Shown here: positions 37,462-46,690 of the stretch, in pieces
How positions within the stretch are numbered: the stretch's first letter is position 1
How the letters are laid out: each line of letters starts with the position of its first letter
Assembly (NCBI RefSeq): GCF_015694345.1
Contig: NZ_JADQDC010000002.1
Span: forward strand, 186,001-250,000
Direction: 5' to 3'
Origin: Novosphingobium jiangmenense
GTDB lineage: Bacteria > Pseudomonadota > Alphaproteobacteria > Sphingomonadales > Sphingomonadaceae
Length of the DNA stretch: 64,000 bases
Program-made: the position numbers and the translations under genes
Notes under the pieces: generated by a model
What the model was told of the DNA's origin: nothing
Databases searched by the model: none
What the model saw: only the letters and a program-made list of their open reading frames with translations

Positions 37462-38130
37462 ATGGCTTATGCAATCGAGAATACGAAACGCAGGCAGGCG
37501 CAGACGTTCGTCCTGGTCGGGTTGTTGCACGGCGCGGCGATCTGGGCGATTGCCTCCGGCTTTGCGAACAGCATGGTCACCGAGATCAAGGACAGGCTGC
37601 AGGCGCAGCAGTGGAAGGACGAGGAGGTGAAGATCACGCCGATCGCACCGCCGCCCGAACCGAAGCCGTCCACCAAGGCTGACATCAGGCCTCTTGTCGC
37701 ACCGCGTCCCGACATCGTGATCACGCCAGCAGATCCCACGTCCACGGTGAGAGACATCGAGGTGGCGCCGATCAAGCCTGCAGAGATCGGCCCCCTCACC
37801 ACGATCGAGGCGCGCTCGATTCCCGTGCCGAACTTCGCGGTCCGCGCAGCTTCGCCGAAGGGTGCGCCCGGCTCGTGGGTTTCGGATCGTGACTACCCCA
37901 GCGCGGCAATCCGGGAGGAACGCGAGGGACTGACTCGCTTCAGGCTCGCCATCGGCACCGACGGTCGGGTCGCCGGATGCGAAATCACAGGCTCGAGCGG
38001 CTCTCCAGACCTTGACGCCGCCACCTGCGCAAAAGTCACTGCCCGGGCGCGCTTCGTGCCGGCACTGGGCAGCGACGGCATGCCGACGACGGGCAGCTAC
38101 AACGGATCGGTCCGCTGGGTTCTGCCCTGA
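37462..38130 (+). CDS. TonB-family energy transducer protein
   Basis: A 222-residue protein with a cytoplasmic N-terminus, one transmembrane helix (TFVLVGLLHGAAIWAIASG), a Pro/Lys/Glu-rich periplasmic spacer (ITPIAPPPEPKPSTKADIRP) and a C-terminal TonB domain (DYPSAAIREEREGLTRFRLA to YNGSVRWVLP) with two Cys (CEITG, DAATCAKV). It would couple inner-membrane proton motive force to outer-membrane receptors. No ExbB/ExbD genes lie alongside. ATG 37462 follows GAAGAGG; an in-frame GTG at 37453 is less likely. Confidence 0.88.
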   Translation: MAYAIENTKRRQAQTFVLVGLLHGAAIWAIASGFANSMVTEIKDRLQAQQWKDEEVKITPIAPPPEPKPSTKADIRPLVAPRPDIVITPADPTSTVRDIEVAPIKPAEIGPLTTIEARSIPVPNFAVRAASPKGAPGSWVSDRDYPSAAIREEREGLTRFRLAIGTDGRVAGCEITGSSGSPDLDAATCAKVTARARFVPALGSDGMPTTGSYNGSVRWVLP

Positions 38131-38138
38131 TTACGGTC

Positions 38139-38162
38139 GGGGCGGGGTGAAAGCCCCGCCCC
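38139..38162 (+). terminator. GC-rich hairpin after the TonB-like gene
   Basis: A perfect 9-bp stem (GGGGCGGGG/CCCCGCCCC) with a 6-nt loop begins 8 nt past the stop. It lacks a T run, so termination may be weak or Rho-assisted. Confidence 0.55.
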
Positions 38163-38181
38163 CCTGCCACCCCTGCGCAAA

Positions 38182-38230
38182 ACAGGGTGTGACGAGCACT
38201 TGTTCGCAAGTCCGGTTTGTCGCACCCTGT
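38182..38230 (+). repeat. long inverted repeat with TTCG tetraloop
   Basis: The 14-nt arm ACAGGGTGTGACGA (38,182-38,195) pairs with TTGTCGCACCCTGT (38,217-38,230) at 12 of 14 positions. An inner stem ACTTG/CAAGT closes a TTCG loop (38,203-38,206). It ends 25 nt before the DUF2189 gene and could be a leader structure or a small dispersed repeat. No function can be assigned from one copy. Confidence 0.55.
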
Positions 38231-38255
38231 CTGCAGGATGGACCTGGAGCAGAAC

Positions 38256-39050
38256 ATGGAGAACACGGCTCAGGAAGCTTTGCAGACAAGCTCAAAGACG
38301 TTGTCGGTCATCGTAGCAGATGACCTGACAAGAGCCGATCTTTTCGCGGCATTGCATGCGGGCTGGCGGGATTTCATCGCCTTTCCGCTATTCGGGTTGT
38401 TCTTCGGCGTGGTCTATGTGGCAGCGGGCCTGCTGATCTGGACAGTCCTCTTCCGCGGGGGCCAGGTCGCCTGGTTGGTGCCGGCAGCCGCGGGTTTCCC
38501 CCTGCTGGCCCCATTCGTCGCGGTGGGACTCTATGAAGTAAGCCGACGCCGTGAAGCCGGCGTGCCGATGCGGTGGGGCGCAGTCCTCGGTGCACTCAGG
38601 GGACGTGGCGACGAGCAGATCCTGTCGATGGGCGTCATCGTTTTCGTGGCCTTCGGCTTCTGGCTGATGATCGCACACGGCATCTTCGCCGTGTTCATGG
38701 CCGAGTCCGGCATCGGCATGGAATCGCTCACACTTTTTGCATCAACTGCTGGAATCGCCATGCTTCTCGTCGGGAGCGGAGTGGGCGCGCTGATGGCTTT
38801 GGCATTCTACGCGATCACGGTCATCAGCCTGCCGATGCTGGTCGATCGCGAGGTGGATTTCCTCACAGCGATCATCACCAGTCTGTCCACGATCCGCGCA
38901 AACACGGCGACGATGCTGGTTTGGGCCGTCATGATTGCCGTGCTGCTGTTCATCGCGATGGCACCGATCTTCCTCGGCCTTGTGGTGGCCTTGCCGGTGC
39001 TGGCGCACGCGACCTGGCATCTTTATCGCCGCGTGGTGATGCCCGCCTGA
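38256..39050 (+). CDS. DUF2189 integral membrane protein
   Basis: A 264-residue protein with about six hydrophobic helices (from FPLFGLFFGVVYVAAGLLIW through MLVWAVMIAVLLFIAMAPIF). It has the DUF2189 hallmarks: an N-terminal ADLFAALHAGWRDF, a loop YEVSRRREAGVPMRWGAVLG and the late SLPMLVDREVDFLTAIITSL. Members are inner-membrane proteins of unknown role, sometimes near cytochrome oxidase genes. ATG 38256 has GGAG six nt upstream. Its 3' end overlaps comEC, which is on the other strand, by 101 nt. Confidence 0.87.
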   Translation: MENTAQEALQTSSKTLSVIVADDLTRADLFAALHAGWRDFIAFPLFGLFFGVVYVAAGLLIWTVLFRGGQVAWLVPAAAGFPLLAPFVAVGLYEVSRRREAGVPMRWGAVLGALRGRGDEQILSMGVIVFVAFGFWLMIAHGIFAVFMAESGIGMESLTLFASTAGIAMLLVGSGVGALMALAFYAITVISLPMLVDREVDFLTAIITSLSTIRANTATMLVWAVMIAVLLFIAMAPIFLGLVVALPVLAHATWHLYRRVVMPA

Positions 39051-41256
39051 CGGTGTCGTCCGTGGATGGCCAGCGGTACCAGCCATGACGGCCCTGCGTT
39101 TCCGCAACCGTACGGATCGAGCCACTGGCGAGGTCTATTGAGAGCCCGCCGGTCTGCGCCAGAAGGGTGCGATCGGCCTTGAGCATGCGCGGGCGGCATG
39201 ACCATGGCAGGCGCCGGTCTGCGATCACGATGTCGGAGCGCTCGCACGCGGCTGCAAGGTCCATGTCGTCGATGTAGTTTCTGCTCCGCGCGATCAGCAG
39301 CATGATGCGCCGACCATCCCGCGCCAGACGAACCGTGCAGAAGTCCTCGGTACATCGGGCGCGCCGCCATTCGTCGAGCGGAAGCAGCGAGCCTTCCATG
39401 CCGGATAGCTCCAGCAGATTTTCTCGCATGTAATCCCCCCGCCCCATTCGCAGGACAACAAGATCCGGCCCCTCACCGGTGATGCCGACGTGATGGCCAT
39501 CTCCAGTCACCAGCACATCCGGTGTTGGCGTCGTCACCATGGTCGTGATCGCCAGCGCCGCCGGAACAAGGCCGTAGAGCCGCACGCGCCCGGTCCACAG
39601 GGCCAACCAGAGCATGCCGCACACGAATACCAGGAAACTCGTCGCCCGGAATGGCGGAAGCATTGTCACCGCTCCGGGTTGCGCGGCGACGAAATGGGCA
39701 AGCGCAAGCAAGAGATCGAGCGACTTGCCAACCAGCCACCAGGCAGCGCCACCAAGGTCCAGGAGATCGAGCAAGAGCGCCATGCCGATCAGCGGCATCG
39801 TCACGAATGTCGTCAGAGGAATGGCGATGACGTTGGCAAGTGAGCCGTAGACGCCCGCACGGTGGAAATGGAACAAGCCGATCGGCATGAGAGCAAGTTC
39901 GATCACCATCCCGGTCGCCAGCAACAGGATCAGGCTTCGAAATGCCCGGACCAGCGGTCCGTGATGCTCGCCGCTGAGGAAGGCTCTTACCGGCGCGGCC
40001 GAGTGGAAGGCGATGATGGCGATGACGGCGGCAAAGCTCATCTGGAAACTGGGTCCGAGAACAGCTTCGGGCCAGAACAGCATCACGACCAACCCGCCTA
40101 CCGCGACCATCCGCAGGGACAGGGGGTCCCGCCCCAGAGCGAGCGCCGCCAGAACGAGCAGGGCACCGATGCACGAACGGATCGTCGGCACCTCGGCTCC
40201 GGTCAGCAGGGTATAGGCCAGCCCAGCAAGGGCGCCGGCAAAAGCAGCGGCGATTGGCACCCGGATGCGCAGCGCGACCCAGGGAAACAGCGAGAGCAGC
40301 CGCGCCACGATCCAGTAGACCGCACCGACAAGGGCGCTCACATGCAGGCCGCTGATCGACAGCAGGTGCGTGAGGCCGGCATCGCGCATCGCGTCCTCGT
40401 CTTCAATGGCAATTGCGCCCCGGTCGCCACTCGCGAAGGCCGCAGCGATCGTGCCGGACGATCCGCCAAGCCGGTCGCGAACATGATCCGCAAGGGACTT
40501 TTGCAAGCTCCGCAAAGTCGTGTTCCGACGGGATGGGCTTATCACCTTAACGTCACCCACAGCGGTCCCGGTGGCAGCAAGACCATCGAACCAGGCGGCC
40601 CGCGCGAAGTCGTACGCACCCGGCAGCATCGGCGAGGCCGGAGGCATTAGCCGCGCCCGCAAGGACACCTGCGCGCCTTCGTCGATGCCGGGCACGTCCT
40701 TGGCGAACGGAAGGTTGACGCGAACGCGGACCGGCCCTGACATCTCCGGAAGAGCAGTGACGATCACGAGGCGCGCGCGACCCTTCGCCGGTTCGTCGCG
40801 GCGTTCAATCACCTCGCCTTGCAGGGTTGCAACCCGAGGTCCCACAATTCCGGGCTGCCCGATCATGGCCGATCGCGTCCAGATCGTCGCCATCCCAGCC
40901 CCGGCCATCACGGCTAGGCCGGCAATGGCCAAACGCAGATGAGGGCGACGATCCACGTCGACAGCGAGCACCGCGAGAACGACTGTCGCACCTGCCACCA
41001 GCAGAGCCGCAATCCAGTCTTCTCGGGTTGGCAACGCCACCCATGAAACAATCCCGCCTGCGAAGGCGACGACAAGCCACAGGCCGCGCTCGAACGGATG
41101 GTCGTCAAGGAAGCGCTCGCAACCATCCAGCATCGCTTCAAGCATGCTGGACAATCGCGCGCGGATGGCCCAATGCCGCGCGCGTTCGCCCGGTTCCGGG
41201 ACCGGTTCGGCGGCGGGATAGTCTGCCGCTGGCCGATCTGCAGCCGGAGACGCCAT
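38950..41256 (-). CDS. comEC: ComEC/Rec2 DNA-uptake channel protein
   Basis: A 768-residue polytopic membrane protein. An N-terminal OB-like DUF4131 region (LQGEVIERRDEPAKGRARLV) is followed by the competence domain with LTHLLSISGLHVSALVGAVY and GPSFQMSFAAVIAIIAFHSA. A C-terminal beta-lactamase-like tail follows in which I see no HxHxDH zinc motif (LVTGDGHHVGITGEGPDLVV). It would carry single-stranded DNA across the inner membrane. ATG 41256 is chosen over 41292, which lies past the gltX start. The last 33 codons overlap the DUF2189 gene. Confidence 0.9.
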   Translation of the reverse strand: MASPAADRPAADYPAAEPVPEPGERARHWAIRARLSSMLEAMLDGCERFLDDHPFERGLWLVVAFAGGIVSWVALPTREDWIAALLVAGATVVLAVLAVDVDRRPHLRLAIAGLAVMAGAGMATIWTRSAMIGQPGIVGPRVATLQGEVIERRDEPAKGRARLVIVTALPEMSGPVRVRVNLPFAKDVPGIDEGAQVSLRARLMPPASPMLPGAYDFARAAWFDGLAATGTAVGDVKVISPSRRNTTLRSLQKSLADHVRDRLGGSSGTIAAAFASGDRGAIAIEDEDAMRDAGLTHLLSISGLHVSALVGAVYWIVARLLSLFPWVALRIRVPIAAAFAGALAGLAYTLLTGAEVPTIRSCIGALLVLAALALGRDPLSLRMVAVGGLVVMLFWPEAVLGPSFQMSFAAVIAIIAFHSAAPVRAFLSGEHHGPLVRAFRSLILLLATGMVIELALMPIGLFHFHRAGVYGSLANVIAIPLTTFVTMPLIGMALLLDLLDLGGAAWWLVGKSLDLLLALAHFVAAQPGAVTMLPPFRATSFLVFVCGMLWLALWTGRVRLYGLVPAALAITTMVTTPTPDVLVTGDGHHVGITGEGPDLVVLRMGRGDYMRENLLELSGMEGSLLPLDEWRRARCTEDFCTVRLARDGRRIMLLIARSRNYIDDMDLAAACERSDIVIADRRLPWSCRPRMLKADRTLLAQTGGLSIDLASGSIRTVAETQGRHGWYRWPSTDDTVRRASPRGDKDARSRAPAPARPPQGRGRSVPSR

Positions 41257-41285
41257 GACATTCAAAGCAAAGGAAAGCGCGGCCG

Positions 41286-42749
41286 ATGGCAAGCGCCACT
41301 GACACCGTTTCTGCTGGATCGTCGACCGAAGCCGAGGTCGTCACCCGTTTCGCCCCCTCGCCGACCGGCTTCCTGCACATTGGCGGCGCGCGCACCGCGC
41401 TGTTCAACTGGCTCTATGCGCGCCACAACGGCGGCAAGTATCTGCTGCGCATCGAGGACACCGACCGCGCCCGCTCTACGGATGCCGCTATCGAGGCGAT
41501 CTTCGACGGCCTCAACTGGCTGGGCCTTGGCGGCGACGAGGAGCCCGTGTTCCAGTTCGCCCGCTCGGACCGCCACGCGCAGGTTGCGCACCAGATGCTC
41601 GATGCAGGCCATGCCTATCGCTGCTACCTGACGCAGGAAGAGCTGGCCGCGCGGCGGGAGAAGGCGCAGGCGGAGCGCCGTCCCTTCCGCATCGACAGCG
41701 AGTGGCGCGATGCGACGCCGGATCAGTGGCCTGCCGACCAGTCCTATGTCGTCCGCATGAAGTCCCCGCGCGAGGGCGAGACGACAATTCCGGACCGTGT
41801 GCAGGGCTCAATCACCGTCCAGAACAGCGAACTGGATGACTTCATCATCCTGCGTTCGGACGGCACGCCGACCTACATGCTGGCGGTCGTGGTCGACGAT
41901 CATGACATGGGCGTGACCCATGTGATCCGGGGCGACGACCACATCAACAACGCCTTCCGTCAGTTGGTCATCGTCCGTGCGATGGACGCGATCGAAGGCG
42001 GCTGGCCCGATCCGGTCTATGCCCATATCCCGCTGATCCACGGCGCAGACGGCGCCAAACTGTCCAAGCGTCACGGGGCCCTCGGCGTCGATGCTTATCG
42101 CGACGAGATGGGCCTGCTGCCCGAAGCAGTGTTCAATTACCTGCTGCGCCTGGGCTGGGGACATGGCGATGAGGAAATCATCAGCCGCGATCAGGCTGTC
42201 GAATGGTTCGACATTGCCAACGTCAACAAGGGCGCCTCGCGCTTTGACCTCAAGAAGCTGCTCAACCTCAACGGTCACTATATCCGTGAAGCTGACGATG
42301 CGCGGCTTGCAGGTCTGGTCGCTCCGCGACTGGCTGCGCTCGAACCCGGCTTCGATGCCGCAACCGGCACGGACCTGCTGACACGGGCAATGCCTGTCCT
42401 CAAGGTCCGGGCCGCGGACCTGAACGAGCTGGCTGCATCCTCGGTATTCCTCTTCGCCCAGCGCCCGCTCCCGGTGAGCGAGAAGGCGGCGGCGCTGCTG
42501 ACCGACGATTCCCGCGCGATACTGGCCAAAGTGGTGGCTGCGCTCGAAGCCGAAAACGGCTGGACAATCGAGGGACTGGAGGCCACGTTGAAACAAATGG
42601 CCGAGGAGCTTGGGATAGGCTTGGGCAAAATTGCCCAACCGTTGCGCGCAAGCCTGACGGGACAGACTACCTCGCCGGGAATTTTCGACGTATTGGCACT
42701 GCTCGGCAAGGACGAGTCGCTGGCGCGCATCCGCGATCAGCTGGCTTGA
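41286..42749 (+). CDS. gltX: glutamyl-tRNA synthetase
   Basis: A 487-residue class I synthetase. [20 protein letters not shown] carries the HIGH motif and [11 protein letters not shown] the KMSKS loop. [10 protein letters not shown] and [14 protein letters not shown] are further signatures. The C-terminal half is the helical anticodon-binding domain. Alphaproteobacteria often hold two GluRS genes, so whether this one is discriminating cannot be told here. It diverges from comEC with only 29 nt between the starts. Confidence 0.96.
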   Translation: MASATDTVSAGSSTEAEVVTRFAPSPTGFLHIGGARTALFNWLYARHNGGKYLLRIEDTDRARSTDAAIEAIFDGLNWLGLGGDEEPVFQFARSDRHAQVAHQMLDAGHAYRCYLTQEELAARREKAQAERRPFRIDSEWRDATPDQWPADQSYVVRMKSPREGETTIPDRVQGSITVQNSELDDFIILRSDGTPTYMLAVVVDDHDMGVTHVIRGDDHINNAFRQLVIVRAMDAIEGGWPDPVYAHIPLIHGADGAKLSKRHGALGVDAYRDEMGLLPEAVFNYLLRLGWGHGDEEIISRDQAVEWFDIANVNKGASRFDLKKLLNLNGHYIREADDARLAGLVAPRLAALEPGFDAATGTDLLTRAMPVLKVRAADLNELAASSVFLFAQRPLPVSEKAAALLTDDSRAILAKVVAALEAENGWTIEGLEATLKQMAEELGIGLGKIAQPLRASLTGQTTSPGIFDVLALLGKDESLARIRDQLA

Positions 42750-42796
42750 ACCCGGGCAATAGACTGTAAAGACAGAAGAAACAGGAGGGCTTAGGC

Positions 42797-44083
42797 GTGA
42801 GCGAAAACCAGGCTTCTTTGACCGCGGGCGGCAACAGCGTGGACATGCCGATCAAGAGCGGCACCATCGGGCCGGACGTCATCGACATCCGCAAGCTCTA
42901 TGGCCAGACGGGCATGTTCACCTATGACCCGGGCTTCACCTCGACGGCGAGCTGCGACAGCGCGATAACCTACATCGACGGCGACGAAGGCGTGCTGCTG
43001 CACCGCGGCTATCCGATCGGCCAGCTGGCCGAGCATTCATCGTTCATGGAAGTGAGCTACCTGCTGCTCAACGGCGAGCTGCCGAGCCAGCAGGAACTCG
43101 CTGACTTCACCCGCACCATCACCCGTCACACCATGCTGCATGAGCAGCTCGCCACGTTCTATCGCGGATTCCGCCGCGATGCGCACCCGATGGCCGTGAT
43201 GTGCGGCGTGGTCGGCGCGCTTTCGGCGTTCTACCACGACAGCACCGACATCGCTGATCCGGTACACCGCAAGATCAGCTCGCACCGACTGATCGCCAAG
43301 ATGCCGACGATTGCGGCGATGGCCTACAAGTACTCCGTGGGCCAGCCCTTCATCTATCCTGACAACAAGCTGTCCTACACCGGCAACTTCCTGAAGATGA
43401 CCTTCGGCGTCCCTGCCGAGGAGTATGAAGTGATTCCGGCCGTCGAGAAGGCGATGGACCGCATCTTCATCCTCCATGCCGACCATGAACAGAACGCCTC
43501 GACCTCGACGGTACGTCTGGCAGGTTCGTCGGGCGCCAATCCCTTTGCGTGCATCGCGGCGGGCATCGCCTGCCTGTGGGGTCCGGCGCATGGTGGTGCG
43601 AACGAAGCCGCGCTGAACATGCTGAAGGAAATCGGCACCCCCGATCGCATCCAGCACTACATCGACCGCGCCAAGGACAAGAACGATCCGTTCCGCCTGA
43701 TGGGCTTCGGTCACCGCGTCTACAAGAACTACGACCCGCGCGCGACCGTGATGCAGCAGACCGTGCGCGAAGTGTTCGACGCGCTCAAGGTCAACGATCC
43801 GCTGTTCGAGACCGCGCTCCGCCTCGAGGAAATCGCGCTGAGCGATCCCTACTTCGCGGAAAAGAAGCTGTTCCCGAACGTCGACTTCTACTCGGGCATC
43901 ATCCTCTCGGCGATCGGCTTCCCGACCACGATGTTCACGGTGCTCTTCGCCCTTGCCCGCACTGTCGGCTGGGTGGCGCAGTGGAACGAAATGATCAGCG
44001 ATCCAGGCCAGAAGATCGGTCGCCCGCGCCAGCTCTACACCGGCCCGACCGCACGCGACTACGTGCCGCTGAGCGACCGCTAA
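42797..44083 (+). CDS. gltA: citrate synthase, type II
   Basis: A 428-residue hexameric-type citrate synthase condensing oxaloacetate and acetyl-CoA. Catalytic residues lie in [35 protein letters not shown] and [39 protein letters not shown] is the usual N-terminal beta domain. Start is GTG 42797 with a strong AGGAGGG site. A small membrane protein follows. Confidence 0.97.
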   Translation: MSENQASLTAGGNSVDMPIKSGTIGPDVIDIRKLYGQTGMFTYDPGFTSTASCDSAITYIDGDEGVLLHRGYPIGQLAEHSSFMEVSYLLLNGELPSQQELADFTRTITRHTMLHEQLATFYRGFRRDAHPMAVMCGVVGALSAFYHDSTDIADPVHRKISSHRLIAKMPTIAAMAYKYSVGQPFIYPDNKLSYTGNFLKMTFGVPAEEYEVIPAVEKAMDRIFILHADHEQNASTSTVRLAGSSGANPFACIAAGIACLWGPAHGGANEAALNMLKEIGTPDRIQHYIDRAKDKNDPFRLMGFGHRVYKNYDPRATVMQQTVREVFDALKVNDPLFETALRLEEIALSDPYFAEKKLFPNVDFYSGIILSAIGFPTTMFTVLFALARTVGWVAQWNEMISDPGQKIGRPRQLYTGPTARDYVPLSDR

Positions 44084-44108
44084 TCATTTAATCGGAGCAG
44101 GAGAGGCG

Positions 44109-44303
44109 ATGATGGCGACAGTTCTCAGGATTTTCGGCATCATCGCCCTGCTCATGGGCGGCCTGTGGGTAGGCCAGGGCCTTGGCCTGATCATGTGGCC
44201 GTCCTCCAGCTTCATGCTGGCTCAGACACAATGGGCCTATATTGGCGCCGGCCTCATGCTGATCGGGGTTCTTGCACTGTGGCGGGCGAAAGGACCCCGC
44301 TGA
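44109..44303 (+). CDS. small two-helix membrane protein after gltA
   Basis: A 64-residue protein (63 from the second ATG at 44112) with two hydrophobic helices, VLRIFGIIALLMGGLWVGQG and WAYIGAGLMLIGVLALW, joined by a short loop and ending in a basic tail (RAKGPR). AGGAGAGG lies just upstream. It is 25 nt after gltA and converges on the kinase-like gene with a 4-nt gap. No function is recognised. Confidence 0.8.
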   Translation: MMATVLRIFGIIALLMGGLWVGQGLGLIMWPSSSFMLAQTQWAYIGAGLMLIGVLALWRAKGPR

Positions 44304-44307
44304 GTCC

Positions 44308-45687
44308 TCAGCCCGCGGCGCTGATCTGGCCGGTCCCCGCTGCGGGCAATTGCAACACAAACCGCGCACCACCGGCGGGACTCTTGCCGACAGAAAGGTC
44401 CCCGCCCATCGCGCGAGCCAGCTTCCGCGAGATATAGAGCCCGAGGCCACTTCCGCCATCGCCGCTGCGGCCAAGGCGTTCGAACTTCTCGAAGACTTTC
44501 TCGGCCTGACCGGGCGCAATCCCATCGCCTTCGTCTTCGACCGCAATCCACGCGGAATCGCCCTCGCCCCCGCATTGTATTCGCACCGTCGTCTGCCCCG
44601 GAGCATAGCGGATGGCGTTGCCGATCAGATTGAGCAGAATTTGCAGGACGCGGCGAAACTCGCCCATCGCGCCATGGAATTCGTCCGAACCAGGCAGTAC
44701 CAGCGCGATGCCCTTTTCCTGCGCGCGCACGCCCAGAATGCCCGCTGCCCGCCTTGCGCAGTCACCCAGGTCAACCGGTTCGACTGCCAGCGTGAAATCG
44801 CTGTCTTCGACCGTTTCGAGATCGGCAAGATCCTCGACCAACGCAGCCAGATGTCGTCCGGCCTCGGCAATGTCTGCCGCGTAGCCAGCGTAGTGGTCGT
44901 CCAGAGGTCCCGCCAGACGGGTTCTGATCGTCTCGGCATTGGCGATGATCCGGTTGATCGGCATGCGCAAGGCTGGCGCAAGCTTTTGCCCCAGCAGCCC
45001 CTTCCATCCGCCAATCTCGCCTGTTGCGGCTGGTCGATGACCTTCGGGGGCCGGATTCGTTGCAAGAACGGTCTCCGCAACCAGCAGGAGTTCAAAACCG
45101 CCCGCCCGCAGCGGTAACAGCTTTGCCTGCCAAAGGCGCCCCGATCCGGGAACACGCACCCGAACGCCGTCGAGCAAACGCCAGTGAAGCGGCTGCCTGT
45201 GAAGATTGCCCTCGACCTCGACCAGGCTGGTCCAGTAGCGACCGAAGCCTTGATTCAGCGCCGCTGCGAACTCCGCCAGATCGGCGCCATCAACGACACC
45301 CGAGACAACGCGCTGTTCGGCATCGAGGACGACATGCGCTTCGGCCAGCGTACGAAGCAGGCCGTCGTCCGCGCCGACCGCAGCATCGGCTTGCCACGCC
45401 TGTTCCGCAACCTTCCAGTCGGCAATCTCCAGTCGGGTGCCACTCTCATCGGGAGCTACGCGTGCCGAGAAGGACAGCGGTTGCCCCTCATCTCCCACGG
45501 TGAGTCGGCTCGACAGCGCCAGGCCTCCCATCCGCGAGCGCCTGACGAGCGCCAACAGTTCGGGAATGGCCAGCGTCCCCGGATAGGAACCGCCCATGCG
45601 GACCTGAAGCGCTGCGAGTGCCTCGTCAGCTTCGATCAGGCGATCCGCCGCATCGCACCGGGCGCTGATTTGCCCCGCCGTCGTCAT
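44308..45687 (-). CDS. histidine-kinase-like protein lacking the phospho-acceptor His
   Basis: A 459-residue soluble protein. Residues about 1-220 hold an unassigned sensor region. A DHp-like helix pair (about 232-300) precedes a complete HATPase_c domain with N box NLIGNAIRYAP, G1 VEDEGDGIAPG, F box FEKFERL and G2 GGSGLGLYISRKLA. In the H-box the expected SHELRTPLN reads APALRMPIN, so Pro238 (codon 44,974-44,976) stands where His should be. It therefore cannot autophosphorylate there. It may bind ATP and regulate a partner, as DivL-type pseudokinases do. ATG 45687 has GGAG upstream. It is the last gene of a four-gene minus-strand cluster. Confidence 0.85.
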   Translation of the reverse strand: MTTAGQISARCDAADRLIEADEALAALQVRMGGSYPGTLAIPELLALVRRSRMGGLALSSRLTVGDEGQPLSFSARVAPDESGTRLEIADWKVAEQAWQADAAVGADDGLLRTLAEAHVVLDAEQRVVSGVVDGADLAEFAAALNQGFGRYWTSLVEVEGNLHRQPLHWRLLDGVRVRVPGSGRLWQAKLLPLRAGGFELLLVAETVLATNPAPEGHRPAATGEIGGWKGLLGQKLAPALRMPINRIIANAETIRTRLAGPLDDHYAGYAADIAEAGRHLAALVEDLADLETVEDSDFTLAVEPVDLGDCARRAAGILGVRAQEKGIALVLPGSDEFHGAMGEFRRVLQILLNLIGNAIRYAPGQTTVRIQCGGEGDSAWIAVEDEGDGIAPGQAEKVFEKFERLGRSGDGGSGLGLYISRKLARAMGGDLSVGKSPAGGARFVLQLPAAGTGQISAAG

Positions 45688-45706
45688 TGGCGCTCCGGGG
45701 TGCGCA

Positions 45707-46681
45707 TCAGGCCAGTGCCCCATTACTGGACAGCGACGAGGCAAGGATCGCCGCAGCTCTGTCGGGCACAATGCTTTCGACTGCTTCAGGCAGTGCCACA
45801 TCCGGATGAATCACGGAGAAAGCGCCAAGGAGTCCGCTGCGACCACTGCCGGCAGCGCAAAGCGCAAGCGCAAGGCGCGCCATCTGGCTTTCGGTCGTAC
45901 ACATGGTTGCCATCTCGCGCGACACGGAGGCACCGAAGGCTAGAGCAGTAAGGAACAAGGCTACGCCGGCGCGGTCAGGCGAAAGGGCCAAAGGTATGTC
46001 TCCACCCAGTTGCCTTGTCAGGTGGTCGAGCAGATCCAGTCGCGACACACTTGTCGAGCGGTTCTGACGCAAGGCTGCCTGCGCGGTTCCCGCAACGGCT
46101 AGGCCGGCAGCATCGTCTGCAATCAATGCCTGCATCGTCATCATGGCGATGTGGTGCAGGTCCCTTGGCAACTCCGAAAGCGGAATCTGCATCCGGCGCA
46201 TGCATTGCCCGAACCGGGCCTGAGCCGCCAGCAGATTGATGCCGCGCGCCGCCACATCCGGATCTGCCGATGCGATGAGGTCCTGTAGCAATGGCGTGAG
46301 AACCGGATCCAAGCCGATCCGTACGCGAAGCTTCTCCGTCAGCTGCCATTCGACGGCGAGCATATGAAGATGATGGAGCAAAGCCTGGCTACCACCCAGC
46401 ATCTCGGCGAGTCTTGCGGCAGGTTCGGCCTTCCCTGCCAGAGGCGAACCAAGGTCCGAGGCCTTGTCGATTGCCTCGATCAATTGCCGGGCGATGTCGG
46501 CCAGCATGCCCCGCACACGCGCAATGATCTCGTCGCTGAAAATCGAACTGTCGTCATTCTGCAGGAGGTGGCGCAGGATCGGGCCCATGTGCACCATCAC
46601 CTGATCGGCATGCGTCAGGTCGTCCCGCAGGAGCATCTCGATTGCGCTGGTATCAGTCCCGGGTTGTGCGGTCGTTGCCAT
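45707..46681 (-). CDS. conserved helical protein of unknown family
   Basis: A 324-residue, almost wholly alpha-helical cytoplasmic protein with no signal peptide or clear transmembrane helix. It starts MATTAQPGTDTSAIEMLLRD and has amphipathic stretches such as LLQDLIASADPDVAARGINL and RDLHHIAMMTMQALIADDAA. No catalytic motif is visible. It lies 9 nt after the nucleotidyltransferase-like gene and 19 nt before the kinase-like gene, so the three are probably one transcript. I do not recognise it; a protein-interaction role with the pseudokinase is a guess from position. Confidence 0.78.
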   Translation of the reverse strand: MATTAQPGTDTSAIEMLLRDDLTHADQVMVHMGPILRHLLQNDDSSIFSDEIIARVRGMLADIARQLIEAIDKASDLGSPLAGKAEPAARLAEMLGGSQALLHHLHMLAVEWQLTEKLRVRIGLDPVLTPLLQDLIASADPDVAARGINLLAAQARFGQCMRRMQIPLSELPRDLHHIAMMTMQALIADDAAGLAVAGTAQAALRQNRSTSVSRLDLLDHLTRQLGGDIPLALSPDRAGVALFLTALAFGASVSREMATMCTTESQMARLALALCAAGSGRSGLLGAFSVIHPDVALPEAVESIVPDRAAAILASSLSSNGALA

Positions 46682-46690
46682 GGATCGCTC

